In this document: one piece after another, positions 52,377-62,171 of the stretch | Layout: every line of letters begins with the position of its first letter | Numbering within the stretch: position 1 is the first letter of the stretch | Translations under genes and position numbers: made by a program | DNA from: Arthrobacter_J sp038199985 | GTDB taxonomy: Bacteria; Actinomycetota; Actinomycetes; Actinomycetales; Micrococcaceae | Assembly (NCBI GenBank): GCA_038199985.1 | Contig: JBBPYK010000050.1 | Location: 1 to 64,000, forward strand | Direction: 5' to 3' | Length of the DNA stretch: 64,000 nt | Notes under the pieces: generated by a model | The model's database searches: none | Told to the model about the DNA's origin: nothing | Seen by the model: only the letters and a program-made list of their open reading frames with translations

Positions 52377-54227
52377 ATGTCTGAATCCGTGAATTTGCCA
52401 GCACTCGGTGAAAGCGTCACCGAAGGGACCGTAACGCGATGGCTCAAGCAGGTGGGTGACCGTGTGGAGGTCGATGAACCTCTGCTCGAGGTCTCTACCG
52501 ACAAGGTAGATACGGAGATCCCTTCTCCGATCGCCGGAACTATCGAAGAAATCCTGGTCGCCGAAGACGAGACTGCTGAAGTCGGTGCGCCGCTGGTGCG
52601 CATCGGAGGTGGCTCCGGGACGGATGACGGTGATACCTCGGACTCCGGTGCTACCGCCGAAGACACCACACCAGACGAGCCCGAACAGGCCGACTCGCCA
52701 GACGAGCCCGAGCAGACCGAACAGGCCGACTCACCAGACGAGCCCGAGCAGACCGAACAGGCCGACTCACCAGACGAGCCCGAGACAGATTCTGAGGCAG
52801 ACAACTCAGATTCCTCGTCCGATGAAAGCTCGGAGGTGACCCTTCCGGCTTTGGGCGAAAGCGTCACTGAGGGCACAGTCACTCGCTGGCTCAAGAGCGT
52901 AGGCGATGACGTTGAAGTCGACGAGCCTTTATTGGAAGTAAGCACCGACAAAGTCGACACTGAGATCCCCTCGCCCTTTGCCGGGAAACTTCAGGAAATC
53001 CGAGTAAACGAAGACGAGACGGCTGAAGTTGGTGCGGTCCTCGCCGTCATCGGTTCGGGCGCTTCCGCTTCTTCTGGCGCCTCCGAAGACAAGGCGCCTG
53101 CTAAAGAAGCAGAGCCTGTTGCTGCAGCACCATCGCAGGACCGAGAAGCACCTGTCGAAAAGCCGGAGTCCGCATCAGATGACACCGATCCGCAGGAGCC
53201 CGCCGCAAAGAAGTCCACGGAGGACGCCAAGACCGAAGAAAAGCCTGCGGCTACACCGGAGGAGCAGCCGGTGTCCGGTCGTCGGGCCGCTTCGCAGTCG
53301 GATGCTGCCTATGTCACTCCTCTGGTGCGCAAGCTCGCCAACGAAAGCAACATTGATCTCTCAACAGTCGAGGGAACAGGAGTCGGTGGACGCATCCGCA
53401 AGCAGGACGTAGTAGCCGCCGCTGACGCGGCAAAGCAAGCGACGGCCCCGCAGGAATCTTCGTCCGCAACACACGAGAGTGCCCCCACCGTCGAGGCCTC
53501 CACATTGCGTGGCACCGTGGAGAAAACGCCACGGATACGACAGACCATCGCCCGCCGGATGCGAGAATCACTTCAGGTCTCAGCGCAGCTAACTCAAGTT
53601 ATTGAAGTTGATATGACCAAGATCGCTAGGCTTCGTAGCGAGGCCAAGGAGAATTTCCAAGCGCAGAACGGAGCAAAGCTGACGTTCCTTCCGTTTATCG
53701 CCACCGCGGTAACCGAAGCGTTGAAGCAGCACCCAAAATTGAACGCTTCCATTGATGCGGATGCCAAAGAGGTGACCTACCACGATGCAGAGCACCTCGC
53801 GATCGCGGTTGACACAGAGAAGGGCCTTCTTGTTCCGGTCATTCGAGATGCGGGTGATTTGAATTTAGCCGGAATTGCCAAAAAAATTGGTGACGTTGGC
53901 GCGCGCACGCGGAACGGACAAATCGGCCCAGACGAACTGGCCGGCGGCACGTTTACGATCACCAACATCGGATCAGTTGGCGCGCTGTTTGACACACCCA
54001 TCATCAATCAGCCACAGGTCGGAATTCTGGGCACCGGCGCAATCGTCAAACGTCCAATAGTCGTCACCGACGCCGATGGCGGCGATACAATCGCCATCCG
54101 GTCGATGATGTACCTGTGCCTGACTTACGACCACCGTATCGTCGACGGCGCCGATGCAGGGCGATTCCTGCAGACACTGAAAAAGAGACTGGAGGACGGC
54201 TTGTTCTCAGCCGACCTCGGACTCTAG
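52377..54227 (+). CDS. sucB: Dihydrolipoamide acyltransferase E2 (SucB/DlaT)
   Basis: A 616-residue E2 core. It has two lipoyl domains with lipoyl-lysines Lys43 and Lys192 (both STDKVDTEIPSP), an acidic Pro/Glu linker between them with tandem repeats (about 99-140), a second linker, an E3-binding domain (about 310-347, YVTPLVRKLANES), and the catalytic domain with His586 and Asp591 (DHRIVDGADAG). It is usually named sucB, but in corynebacteria and mycobacteria the discrete E2 serves pyruvate dehydrogenase, since the 2-oxoglutarate E1 carries its own E2 domain; that may apply here. lipB and lipA nearby supply its cofactor. Confidence 0.93.
   Translation: MSESVNLPALGESVTEGTVTRWLKQVGDRVEVDEPLLEVSTDKVDTEIPSPIAGTIEEILVAEDETAEVGAPLVRIGGGSGTDDGDTSDSGATAEDTTPDEPEQADSPDEPEQTEQADSPDEPEQTEQADSPDEPETDSEADNSDSSSDESSEVTLPALGESVTEGTVTRWLKSVGDDVEVDEPLLEVSTDKVDTEIPSPFAGKLQEIRVNEDETAEVGAVLAVIGSGASASSGASEDKAPAKEAEPVAAAPSQDREAPVEKPESASDDTDPQEPAAKKSTEDAKTEEKPAATPEEQPVSGRRAASQSDAAYVTPLVRKLANESNIDLSTVEGTGVGGRIRKQDVVAAADAAKQATAPQESSSATHESAPTVEASTLRGTVEKTPRIRQTIARRMRESLQVSAQLTQVIEVDMTKIARLRSEAKENFQAQNGAKLTFLPFIATAVTEALKQHPKLNASIDADAKEVTYHDAEHLAIAVDTEKGLLVPVIRDAGDLNLAGIAKKIGDVGARTRNGQIGPDELAGGTFTITNIGSVGALFDTPIINQPQVGILGTGAIVKRPIVVTDADGGDTIAIRSMMYLCLTYDHRIVDGADAGRFLQTLKKRLEDGLFSADLGL
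52671..52784 (+). repeat. 36-bp tandem repeats in the E2 linker
   Basis: Within the E2 gene, one 27-base unit (52671-52697), two identical 36-base units (52698-52733 and 52734-52769) and a 15-base partial unit (52770-52784) encode PDEPEQTEQADS-type repeats. Identity at the DNA level indicates recent unit duplication or contraction. The linker lets the lipoyl arms swing. Confidence 0.9.
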
Positions 54228-54245
54228 CTCAAGCCCAATATCCTG

Positions 54246-54296
54246 AAACAAGGAGCCCGCCAGAGATTGTACCTCTGGCGGGCTCCTTGTTTTTTG
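54246..54296 (+). terminator. Rho-independent terminator after the E2 gene
   Basis: A perfect 20-bp stem (54246-54265 with 54273-54292), GC-rich in the middle, with a seven-base loop and a run of six T overlapping the stem end (54290-54295). It lies 19 bases after the E2 stop. It is the most canonical intrinsic terminator in the window. Confidence 0.93.
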
Positions 54297-54344
54297 GAAC
54301 TCAGTCTGGCTGCGATCCTTAGGTCGCTGGGCTCTTTCTGTGGC

Positions 54345-57300
54345 CTAGTCGTCGACGGTGGTTTCTTCAGCCACAATTGCGATGTCGGAATCTGGCCGGG
54401 GTGGCAGTGCCATCGGCTGCAGTGATGCGTACCCAGTGCGTTCAGGCGCATATTCGGTCGGGATCTCAGCGATCATTTCTCGCAAGATAGCGACCCCGTG
54501 CTCGAGTTGAGGGTCCTCACCGGCCGCATAGGCGTGTGGTGGGAACGGAACTTCGATGTCTGGCTCGACTCCACGGTTTTCGACGCCCCACCCCACACCG
54601 CCACTCATCCAGAAGGCATAACGCGGCTGCGTGACCGCAGTACCGTCCGCGAGGGCGAACTTTCCATCGATGCCAACCACTCCACCCCACGTGCGCATGC
54701 CAATCACTGGACCAATGCCGCGGACTTTGACTACTTGGGTAATGATGTCCCCGTCAGATCCAGCAAACTCGTCAGTCAGGACAACCACTGGGCCACGCGG
54801 GGCATTTGCCGGGTATGTACTCGGCTGTCGCCCTCGGGGGACCTGCCAGGCGGTGACCCTTCGACCGATGAGTTCGGCAACTAACTGCGACGTGTGACCG
54901 CCCCGGTTTCTTCGTACGTCGACGATGAGGGCATCGCGTGAGGTTTCCCTGTCAAAGTCACGGTGGAGCTGCGCCCATCCGCTCGCAACCATATCCGGAA
55001 TATGGAGGTATCCGAACCTGCCCTGAGTTGCCTCCCGGACTGTTCGGCGATTGTCCGATACCCAGTTCTGGTAGCGCAACCGACTCTCGTCGGCAAGCGG
55101 TACAACCGCGATGCGACGTCGGACTGGTTCGTCGTCGGTATCTACGGTCCGCTTGAAACTTAATTCCACGGCTTTGCCCGCAGCACCGGCAAGAAGTTGG
55201 GAAGGACCCGTCAATTGAGTCAGCGGGATCCCATCAATGGCTTCCAAGATATCGCCCGGCTCGACTGCTGCACCGGGCGCCGCGAGGGGCGAAACTGCCT
55301 GTGGATCGCTGGACTCGCCGGGCAGCACGCGACGGACCATCCAGCCTGCGCTCGTGTGCTCAAACTCAGCACCGAGGAAGCCCTGTCTTCCAACGCCAGC
55401 TGCTCTTTTCCGGGGTTGGACATAGGCATGTGATGTACCGAGCTCACCGTGGAGCTCCCACAATACGTCGATCAGGTCATCATGGGACCCAATACGATCA
55501 ATCAGAGGGCGGTATCGATCGTGAATAAGCTGCCAGTCAAGCCCACCCATGTCTTCTGCCCAGAAGAAGTCGCGCTGAAGGCGCCATGCCTCATCGAATG
55601 CCTGTTCCCAAACCTTGGCAGGCTCGAGCTTTACCCTGATCCTGGACAAATCAACATCAATCGAGTCTGCGGAATTTTTGTCTACCGGAACGGTTGCCGG
55701 CACGGACCGCACCGTGGATCCATCAATTACTACAACGCGTTGACCGTCACCGCTAAGGCTGAACCGATCAAGAGAATCTTCCAGGACCGTCAGCTCGTGA
55801 TCGATAAAATTAAACTTCTCGAGTTGCGTAGCAGGGCCTCGGTCCGTGGCAGTTGCTCTGCCATCACCAGTCACTCCTAGTGGCTCTCTTGCGAGCCATA
55901 GAAGCCCTTCCTTTACTGCTGCCAGCGAATCGTATCGACCCTGTGCCACGGGTACGGCAATGATGCGCTCGGCGATCCTGTCAGAGTCTACAAGAACGTC
56001 TACCTGCGATTCTTGACCTGCCAATTCCTCCGCGACCGAACTCTCCGCTGCTTCACCGCCAACCCTGGGTCCGAAGGGCGACGGCGTTGTGGCCGCAAGC
56101 GACACCAGGAAGGGTTTCGTGGATGCAGGAAAGCTGAGGTCGAATCTGTGTGTGTCATAAATCGGATCGAAACTACGTTCAGACAAGAAAGCGACGAACT
56201 TACCATCGGGCATGAAAACTGGTGAAAAGTCATTGAAACGCCCGTCGGTCACATCAATAACGACACCGGGCTCTTTAGTTTGCGCCAGTCTGACCCTGCT
56301 ACGCCTCCCGTCTGACTGCACAGGTTCAGACCAAACCAACCATTTTGAATCAGGAGAGAATGCGAATTCAGAAACCGCACCGTGTTCAGTTGAAGAGACC
56401 AGTCGCAGCGGACCACCGATGGTGTCTGCTACAAAGACTTCCCCATATTCCGTCGAAACCGCGATCGTCGTTCCATCGGGGCTTGCAGTCATTGCTACTG
56501 CTCGCGACGTCGAAGGAAAATCTACACGGATCAGGGCGTCTCGGTCTGCCTCGTCCGGTGTTGGTACGGGAGTGTCAATCTCCGGCGCTGCTGAGCCCGG
56601 GCTATCTCCTACGCTCTCCTGGTCCCGCCCCTGCGTCGCGTCAATGGGTTCTGTTTGAACGCTGGGCATTGCCGCAACGGGACTGGGTAGAGATGAAACA
56701 GCGGATCCCTGGTCCGTGGAGGAGGTATTCGGTGACGCTGTGGTCTCAGACCCAACTCTTTCGTGCAGTGATTCGAATATGTCGCGGATGTAGATGGCTT
56801 CCACACCGTCGTGATCGGCAACGTAGGCTGTCCGGTTCCGAGGGACCGAACACGCCAGCCGTGCTCTGACGCCCGGTGTAACCTCGATGGACCGGGAAGG
56901 GCCATCTTTGTGCGTCAACCAATGCAGGGTCCCATGGGTCTCGACGATGCTCGCCCGTCCCAAGAAGTCAGGAACCGCGTTGGCCAGGTGATTTTGGACG
57001 TTTAGATCACGTGGTTGCCGAGCTGTCGATCCGGTGCCCAAAGTGATATCGATCCGCTCTGCCTCTGAGTCCATAGATTTTAGAAGCCAGAGTTGTCCTT
57101 GAGACTCAAAGATGACCCTTTCGCCGTCGGTGGAGGCATGCCGAGCGTAGAATTCTTCGTGATCCGTATGCCGCCGGAGTCCGCCTCCGTTGGTACTCAA
57201 CGAATAGAGGTTGCCGTACCCTTCGTGATCCGAAAGAAACACGATACGGTCTCCGACCCACATGGGGTCCGCCAGATTGCCGTCAATCTCTTTCGCGAAG

Positions 57301-57857
57301 CGGGAGAACTCTCCACTCCCATCGCTATCCATCCAGAGTTTTCCGGTCGTTCCGCCACGGTACCTTTTCCACGCAGCAGGTTCACGGGTAAGGACGCTAC
57401 CGATGATGACGGGGCGTTCGTCGCCAAGCTCCGGACCGTAGACCACAGTGTCTACCGGCCCGTAAGGCACTTCCGTGGCCTGGCCCCCATGGATCGGTAC
57501 GCGATAGGCCCACGCGTGCCTTGGGTCTGTTCGTTCAAAAGCACTTGTCACAATGACATCGCCATTGGGCGCAAAGCCTTTGACTGCCGTGCCCTCGTTG
57601 CCCCAATACGTCAGCTGCCTGAACTCGTGGCCCTGTGTGGAAGCTGCAACCACTTCCGGCGCCGCACCGCGTTGCACGGTCCAAACCAGATACTTGCCGT
57701 CCGGCGTGAATCGTGGATTGCGAGGAGGTAGTTGCTCAGCCGACACCCGCCAGGCCCGCCCACCCGCAACCGGCGCCACCCACACGTCATCCTCAGCAAC
57801 GAATGTCACGAGGTCATTGTGGACGTGGGGATACCGAAAATAACTCGAAGAACTCAT
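54345..57857 (-). CDS. Tricorn protease-like S41 family peptidase
   Basis: A 1170-residue protein with tricorn architecture: an N-terminal beta-propeller (WD40/PD40-like FTPDGKYLVW, FSPDSKWLVWSE, FMPDGKFVAFLS), a second propeller, a core with a PDZ domain (VEPGDILEAIDGIPLTQL), and the S41 catalytic domain. Catalytic pieces: the Ser-His pair in GTSHAYV and nucleophile Ser in EFAGSDGD. It should degrade peptides downstream of other proteases. An acidic serine/proline insert separates the propellers. I chose ATG 57857 from family N-termini; ATG 57881, six bases after the kinase stop, is a coupled alternative. Confidence 0.9.
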   Translation of the reverse strand: MSSSSYFRYPHVHNDLVTFVAEDDVWVAPVAGGRAWRVSAEQLPPRNPRFTPDGKYLVWTVQRGAAPEVVAASTQGHEFRQLTYWGNEGTAVKGFAPNGDVIVTSAFERTDPRHAWAYRVPIHGGQATEVPYGPVDTVVYGPELGDERPVIIGSVLTREPAAWKRYRGGTTGKLWMDSDGSGEFSRFAKEIDGNLADPMWVGDRIVFLSDHEGYGNLYSLSTNGGGLRRHTDHEEFYARHASTDGERVIFESQGQLWLLKSMDSEAERIDITLGTGSTARQPRDLNVQNHLANAVPDFLGRASIVETHGTLHWLTHKDGPSRSIEVTPGVRARLACSVPRNRTAYVADHDGVEAIYIRDIFESLHERVGSETTASPNTSSTDQGSAVSSLPSPVAAMPSVQTEPIDATQGRDQESVGDSPGSAAPEIDTPVPTPDEADRDALIRVDFPSTSRAVAMTASPDGTTIAVSTEYGEVFVADTIGGPLRLVSSTEHGAVSEFAFSPDSKWLVWSEPVQSDGRRSRVRLAQTKEPGVVIDVTDGRFNDFSPVFMPDGKFVAFLSERSFDPIYDTHRFDLSFPASTKPFLVSLAATTPSPFGPRVGGEAAESSVAEELAGQESQVDVLVDSDRIAERIIAVPVAQGRYDSLAAVKEGLLWLAREPLGVTGDGRATATDRGPATQLEKFNFIDHELTVLEDSLDRFSLSGDGQRVVVIDGSTVRSVPATVPVDKNSADSIDVDLSRIRVKLEPAKVWEQAFDEAWRLQRDFFWAEDMGGLDWQLIHDRYRPLIDRIGSHDDLIDVLWELHGELGTSHAYVQPRKRAAGVGRQGFLGAEFEHTSAGWMVRRVLPGESSDPQAVSPLAAPGAAVEPGDILEAIDGIPLTQLTGPSQLLAGAAGKAVELSFKRTVDTDDEPVRRRIAVVPLADESRLRYQNWVSDNRRTVREATQGRFGYLHIPDMVASGWAQLHRDFDRETSRDALIVDVRRNRGGHTSQLVAELIGRRVTAWQVPRGRQPSTYPANAPRGPVVVLTDEFAGSDGDIITQVVKVRGIGPVIGMRTWGGVVGIDGKFALADGTAVTQPRYAFWMSGGVGWGVENRGVEPDIEVPFPPHAYAAGEDPQLEHGVAILREMIAEIPTEYAPERTGYASLQPMALPPRPDSDIAIVAEETTVDD

Positions 57858-57887
57858 GCCAACGATTCTAGTCGCTGGCATCCATCA

Positions 57888-59447
57888 CTACGTATCACTG
57901 GCAGGTTCCGTGACGTCGGAAATTCGCCAGCCATCAGCCATCTGCCGCAATGTAAAAACAAACTGACGTGTGGATTCTGCCTTCTGTACGCGGACCTTTT
58001 GACCACTGGCGTCTTCCTCGGTATAACCGGAGGTAACAACCGTTGCTTCTACGTGCGTGGATTCCGCAGACGCACCGGGTTGAATGGCGATTTCTTCCAG
58101 TGTGAAGGCTACGCCCGTCAATTTATGCCCTGTAGATTTCAATGACTCCAGCGAGAGCAGGTCAGCCTTCATCGCGGCAGAGCCGTCCGCGTTGACATGC
58201 GTCAGCAATGCCGGATCGCCCTGCTGATATGACTCCGCCCGAAGTTGTGCCAACGCAACCAATGCGGTGACCGGATCATCGGATCGGGTCTCTTTCAACA
58301 GCGGTTCTAAGCTGCTCGGCTTCCCGACGCCACCATTCTTGGAACCCTCAGCACTGCGGTCGCTGCCTGTTGACGAGGTCGCTACAGTCTCGTCGGCGGT
58401 GCTGGTTGGGTCCTGGGTGGTGACGAATCCGGCAAATAGTCCGCCCAGGACCAGCAATGCGGCTCCGGTCGACAGTATCCATGTAAGGCGTGCATGTCCT
58501 CTCTTAGCCTTCGATGATTGTCTCCTTGGTTTTCGAAAGAAGCCCTTCTTCGCAGGCTGTTGATGGACGCTGCGCCGCGTCCTCAGTTCCGGCAGCACGG
58601 TAATGTGCGCTGATGGCACCAGATCAACCGGCAGGGCTTCGGCACAGTCATATACCAGCCGAGCAAATTCGGCCGCAGACGGTCGGACTCGTCCATTTTC
58701 GCTAAGCGCCGATTCAATAAGCGTCGTAAATTCAGTAGGGACCTCCGGGATCAGCACTGACAGTGGAGGACGGCTCACCGTTGCTGCAGGGACACGGCCG
58801 GTGAGCGCGTACCAGGCAAGAGCGCCTAGTGCATACACATCTATGCCCGGACCAGACCTATCCTGAAGATCTCCGTTCACCGGCGCAAAGCCCGGGGTCC
58901 CGCGCTCTCCGCCAACCGCTTCGCCCAGCAAGCGACTTACGCCGAGGTCCGACAGGAGTGGCATGCCTTCAGCAGTGAATAAAACATTACCGGGAGACAC
59001 ATCCGCGTGTGTCACCCCGTTCTCGTGTAGATAAGCCAGCGCCTGAGCGACAGGGGTCAGCATCGTCACCACCTCTCCGATCGGCAGTGGTCCACGAGCA
59101 CCTACAAGCTGACCGACAGAACCACCGGACGCATAGTCCATCAGGAGCGCAGGGCCCTGATCTGTGTCGAGGAACTGGTGGACAGCGATGAGGTGCGGGT
59201 GGGAATGTCGGCTGAGGACAGCCATTTCGCGACGGATTTCATACTGGTCGTCTTCACGCTCTCTGGTGGGACTTCCTGCCAAAACTTTCAGCGCCCGCTC
59301 AGTTCCAGTGCCTGAATTGGTGACGAGCCAAACGGCGGCACTTCCACCGGTGCCAAGGCACCTTCGAACCTCATATCCCTCCAGGCGCGGCGGCAGGTAC
59401 GTCTCTGTTGTCTCCGGGTCACGTCTTCCTGCTGCCAAATTCGCCAT
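57888..59447 (-). CDS. Membrane Ser/Thr protein kinase, non-RD type
   Basis: A 519-residue protein with an N-terminal kinase domain (about 24-270), a basic juxtamembrane stretch (290-320), one membrane helix (322-343) and an extracellular domain (about 390-515). The nucleotide loop GTGGSAAVWLV, Lys54, Asp149, Asn154 and Asp167 are present. HRD reads HAD and DFG reads DLG, so the arginine that links to activation-loop phosphorylation is missing. The outer domain (KTGHKLTGVAFTLEEIAIQ, RQFVFTLRQMADGWRISDV) has a lumazine- or NTF2-like fold pattern, a guess. It has no PASTA domain. Confidence 0.88.
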   Translation of the reverse strand: MANLAAGRRDPETTETYLPPRLEGYEVRRCLGTGGSAAVWLVTNSGTGTERALKVLAGSPTREREDDQYEIRREMAVLSRHSHPHLIAVHQFLDTDQGPALLMDYASGGSVGQLVGARGPLPIGEVVTMLTPVAQALAYLHENGVTHADVSPGNVLFTAEGMPLLSDLGVSRLLGEAVGGERGTPGFAPVNGDLQDRSGPGIDVYALGALAWYALTGRVPAATVSRPPLSVLIPEVPTEFTTLIESALSENGRVRPSAAEFARLVYDCAEALPVDLVPSAHITVLPELRTRRSVHQQPAKKGFFRKPRRQSSKAKRGHARLTWILSTGAALLVLGGLFAGFVTTQDPTSTADETVATSSTGSDRSAEGSKNGGVGKPSSLEPLLKETRSDDPVTALVALAQLRAESYQQGDPALLTHVNADGSAAMKADLLSLESLKSTGHKLTGVAFTLEEIAIQPGASAESTHVEATVVTSGYTEEDASGQKVRVQKAESTRQFVFTLRQMADGWRISDVTEPASDT

Positions 59448-59486
59448 GGTTCAGTTCTAGCGCAAATCGTTCCAAACCACGGAAAG

Positions 59487-59517
59487 TTTTCCACAGGCAT
59501 TCATCCACAGGCATTCA
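59487..59517 (+). repeat. Direct repeat with DnaA-box-like sequences
   Basis: CCACAGGCATTCA occurs twice (59491-59503, 59505-59517) in the divergent kinase/lipB gap. The left copy is part of TTTTCCACA and the right of TCATCCACA, each one or two changes from the DnaA box TTATCCACA. Confidence 0.5.
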
Positions 59518-59569
59518 AATGGCGTTGTCGAATCGGCATTCACACACTCTCACAAGTACTGTTGTGGGC

Positions 59570-60283
59570 ATGAGCCTCGAGTTTTCCCATATCGGTTTCG
59601 CTCCGCACTATGTTGACTACCGTGACGCCTGGGAGCATCAGAAAAAACTCCACCAGAGCATCGTGGACGGAAAAAGTCCCAGTACTGTGATGCTGCTCGA
59701 GCACCAGTCTGTGTACACCGCGGGAAAAAGAACTGAAGACCATGAGCGGCCTTTTGACGGCACCCCAGTAATCGCCGTCGACCGCGGGGGCAAGCTGACG
59801 TGGCACGGCCCCGGGCAGCTGGTGGGCTACCCAATTCTGGCACTCCCCGACCCGACGCGCGTCGTCGAATACGTCGACCTGCTTGAAGACATCATCATGC
59901 GCACGGTCGCAAACTACGGAGTTGAGACCATCAGGGTCCCCCAACGTTCAGGGGTATGGGTAAGCGGCGGTGACGGACCGGACCGTAAAATAGCGTCGGT
60001 GGGCATTAGGGTCAATCATGGGGTAACCATGCACGGCTTTTCCATCAACTGCAATAACGATCTGGCGCCATTCGACCAGATCATTGCCTGCGGTATCACG
60101 GACGCTGGCACCACGTCGATCAGTCAAGAGAGCGGCAACAACGTCTCACCCGCGGATATCGTGTACCAGATCGAAGCGGAACTGCGCAACAATAGTAAGT
60201 CGCTGGTACGGACAGCACTATCTACACCAGTGATCGCTCCGGCAGACGCCGGGATCCATGGAATCAAAGGAGAATCACAGTGA
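59570..60283 (+). CDS. lipB: Lipoyl(octanoyl) transferase
   Basis: A 237-residue enzyme that moves octanoyl from acyl carrier protein to lipoyl domains. The catalytic pair is visible: Lys140 (RKIASVGIRV) and Cys174 (IIACGIT), along with RGGKLTWHGPGQLVGYP. The ATG at 59570 is the first credible start, although its ribosome site is weak; the longer frame crosses the kinase promoter region. The stop overlaps lipA (GTGA). Its targets include the E2 encoded 5 kb upstream. Confidence 0.95.
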   Translation: MSLEFSHIGFAPHYVDYRDAWEHQKKLHQSIVDGKSPSTVMLLEHQSVYTAGKRTEDHERPFDGTPVIAVDRGGKLTWHGPGQLVGYPILALPDPTRVVEYVDLLEDIIMRTVANYGVETIRVPQRSGVWVSGGDGPDRKIASVGIRVNHGVTMHGFSINCNNDLAPFDQIIACGITDAGTTSISQESGNNVSPADIVYQIEAELRNNSKSLVRTALSTPVIAPADAGIHGIKGESQ

Positions 60284-61284
60284 CCCTCGCCCCTGAAGGA
60301 CGCCGTCTGCTCCGGGTCGAAGCCCGTAATTCCCAGACGCCCGTTGACCGAAAGCCGGAATGGATAAAGGCCAAGGTTGATATCGGTCCTGAATTCATTG
60401 CCATGAAGAATCTGGTCAAGAAGGAGGGACTGCACACTGTCTGCGAAGAAGCTGGCTGCCCAAACATCTTCGAATGTTGGGAAGACCGCGAAGCAACATT
60501 CCTCATCGGTGGTTCCGACTGCACAAGGCGTTGTGATTTCTGCCAAATAGACACTGGTAAGCCCAAACCGGTGGATCGCAGCGAACCGTTCAAGGTTGCA
60601 CAGTCGGTAAAGTCAATGGACCTGCGGTATACCACTGTTACTGGCGTAGCCCGCGATGACCTGCCGGATGAGGGTGTGTGGCTCTATGCCGAGACCATTC
60701 GGCAGATCCACAGTGTCAACCCTGGAACCGGGGTAGAAATCCTCATTCCGGACTTTTCCGGCAAGCCAGAGCACATTGCAGCGATCTGCGAGACAAAGCC
60801 TGAGGTCTTTGCACACAATGTTGAAACAGTCCCGCGACTCTTTAAGCGTATTAGGCCTGCCTTCAATTATGAGCGGTCGATGGACGTTATCACCCAGGGC
60901 CGAGATCTGGGCATGGTGACTAAATCCAACCTGATCCTTGGCATGGGAGAGACACGTGAGGAAATCAGCGAAGCACTCCGCGACCTGCACGAGGCCGGTT
61001 GCGATCTGATCACCATCACCCAATACCTTCGCCCAACTCAGCGTCATCTGCCGGTAGACCGCTGGGTCAAGCCGCAGGAATTCGTCGATATCAGCAATGA
61101 GGCAGAGGAGATCGGATTTCTCGGCGTCATGAGCGGACCGTTGGTACGGTCGTCCTACCGCGCCGGACGGCTGTGGGCAACAGCAATGCGCAAGAAGGGT
61201 CTAGAGCTTCCACCGCAGTTAGCGCACATCGCTGACTCAGGCACCACCAAACAGGAAGCCGCAACGCTGCTCGCATCGTCCTGA
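60280..61284 (+). CDS. lipA: Lipoyl synthase (radical SAM)
   Basis: A 334-residue radical-SAM enzyme that inserts two sulfurs into the octanoyl group on lipoyl domains. The auxiliary cluster cysteines are Cys55, Cys60 and Cys66 (VCEEAGCPNIFECW); the SAM cluster is Cys81, Cys85 and Cys88 (CTRRCDFC). A C-terminal serine needed for the auxiliary cluster is plausible in SGPLVRSSYRA. GTG overlaps the lipB stop, with AAGGAG upstream. Confidence 0.97.
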   Translation: MTLAPEGRRLLRVEARNSQTPVDRKPEWIKAKVDIGPEFIAMKNLVKKEGLHTVCEEAGCPNIFECWEDREATFLIGGSDCTRRCDFCQIDTGKPKPVDRSEPFKVAQSVKSMDLRYTTVTGVARDDLPDEGVWLYAETIRQIHSVNPGTGVEILIPDFSGKPEHIAAICETKPEVFAHNVETVPRLFKRIRPAFNYERSMDVITQGRDLGMVTKSNLILGMGETREEISEALRDLHEAGCDLITITQYLRPTQRHLPVDRWVKPQEFVDISNEAEEIGFLGVMSGPLVRSSYRAGRLWATAMRKKGLELPPQLAHIADSGTTKQEAATLLASS

Positions 61285-61328
61285 GCCGCGGAGACCGGCC
61301 CTCACCGATCCCGTAGAATTGATTCATT

Positions 61329-62090
61329 ATGGCCAATAGTAAAATTCCCGCAGCAGACAGCACCGAGCCCAACCCTAAGAAGGGCTTGTTCAACCGCAAA
61401 CGTAAAACAGAGAAACCAGCCAAGAAGCCAGGACGGATCAAGCAGATTCGTCAGGTTTTCACCATGACGCGGAAACAGGACCCTAATGTCGTCTGGTTGA
61501 TGCTATTGGCCTTCCTCGGAACCGTTGCGGTTGGGCTTCTCATCGGGTTCCTGATCCAAAACGTTGTCACGTTGCTGATCGTAGCTATTCCACTGGGAGT
61601 CCTGGCAGCTGTCTTCATCCTCTCCCGCCGGGCAGAACGCGCAGCATTTGCGCAGATTGAAGGGCGTCCAGGCGCATCAGGGGCGGCGCTGAGCGTATTG
61701 CGTCGCGGCTGGATCTTGGAAGAACAACCTGTGTCTGTCAATCCACGAACCCAGGACGCCGTTTTCCGAGCCATCGGCCGGCCCGGGATCGTTCTCGTGA
61801 CAGAAGGTCCCTCTCATCGCGTGCGGCAGCTCATCACTGCTGAACGTCGGAAAATGAGTAGGATCGTTCCCAACGTCCCGATCCACGTCATCGAGACCGG
61901 GGACGGTAAGGGCCAGGTTCCGCTAGCTCAGGTGGCCAAGAAAGCGCAGAAGCTCAAGAACCAGCTGCAAAAGCGTGAGGTGCAGGCCGTCGATAAACGA
62001 CTAACGGCGATTGGCAATAAGTTGCCGATCCCCAAGGGAATCGACCCGTACAAGGCCCGTCCTGACCGGAAGGCATCCAGGGGTCGCTAG
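61329..62090 (+). CDS. DUF4191 membrane protein
   Basis: A 253-residue protein of DUF4191 (Rv2219-like). A basic N-terminus (KKGLFNRKRKTEKPAKKPGR) precedes two membrane helices (about 56-78 and 80-98), then a soluble domain (AQIEGRPGASGAALSVLRRGW, RPGIVLVTEGPSHRVRQLI) and a basic tail. The soluble part is probably cytoplasmic. Family function unknown. It follows lipA by 44 bases, as in mycobacteria, and is convergent with the RDD gene. Confidence 0.9.
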   Translation: MANSKIPAADSTEPNPKKGLFNRKRKTEKPAKKPGRIKQIRQVFTMTRKQDPNVVWLMLLAFLGTVAVGLLIGFLIQNVVTLLIVAIPLGVLAAVFILSRRAERAAFAQIEGRPGASGAALSVLRRGWILEEQPVSVNPRTQDAVFRAIGRPGIVLVTEGPSHRVRQLITAERRKMSRIVPNVPIHVIETGDGKGQVPLAQVAKKAQKLKNQLQKREVQAVDKRLTAIGNKLPIPKGIDPYKARPDRKASRGR

Positions 62091-62171
62091 CGCCCATGGA
62101 GCGCGGTTTACCGATCAGCGTGTAAATTCCAAAGTATGAATCTCGTACCTTCTGCGATCCGAGGCGCTGAG

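Noticed and set aside
52671..52784. CRISPR-like repeats
   Set aside because: Units are contiguous without spacers and are in frame within the E2 coding sequence.
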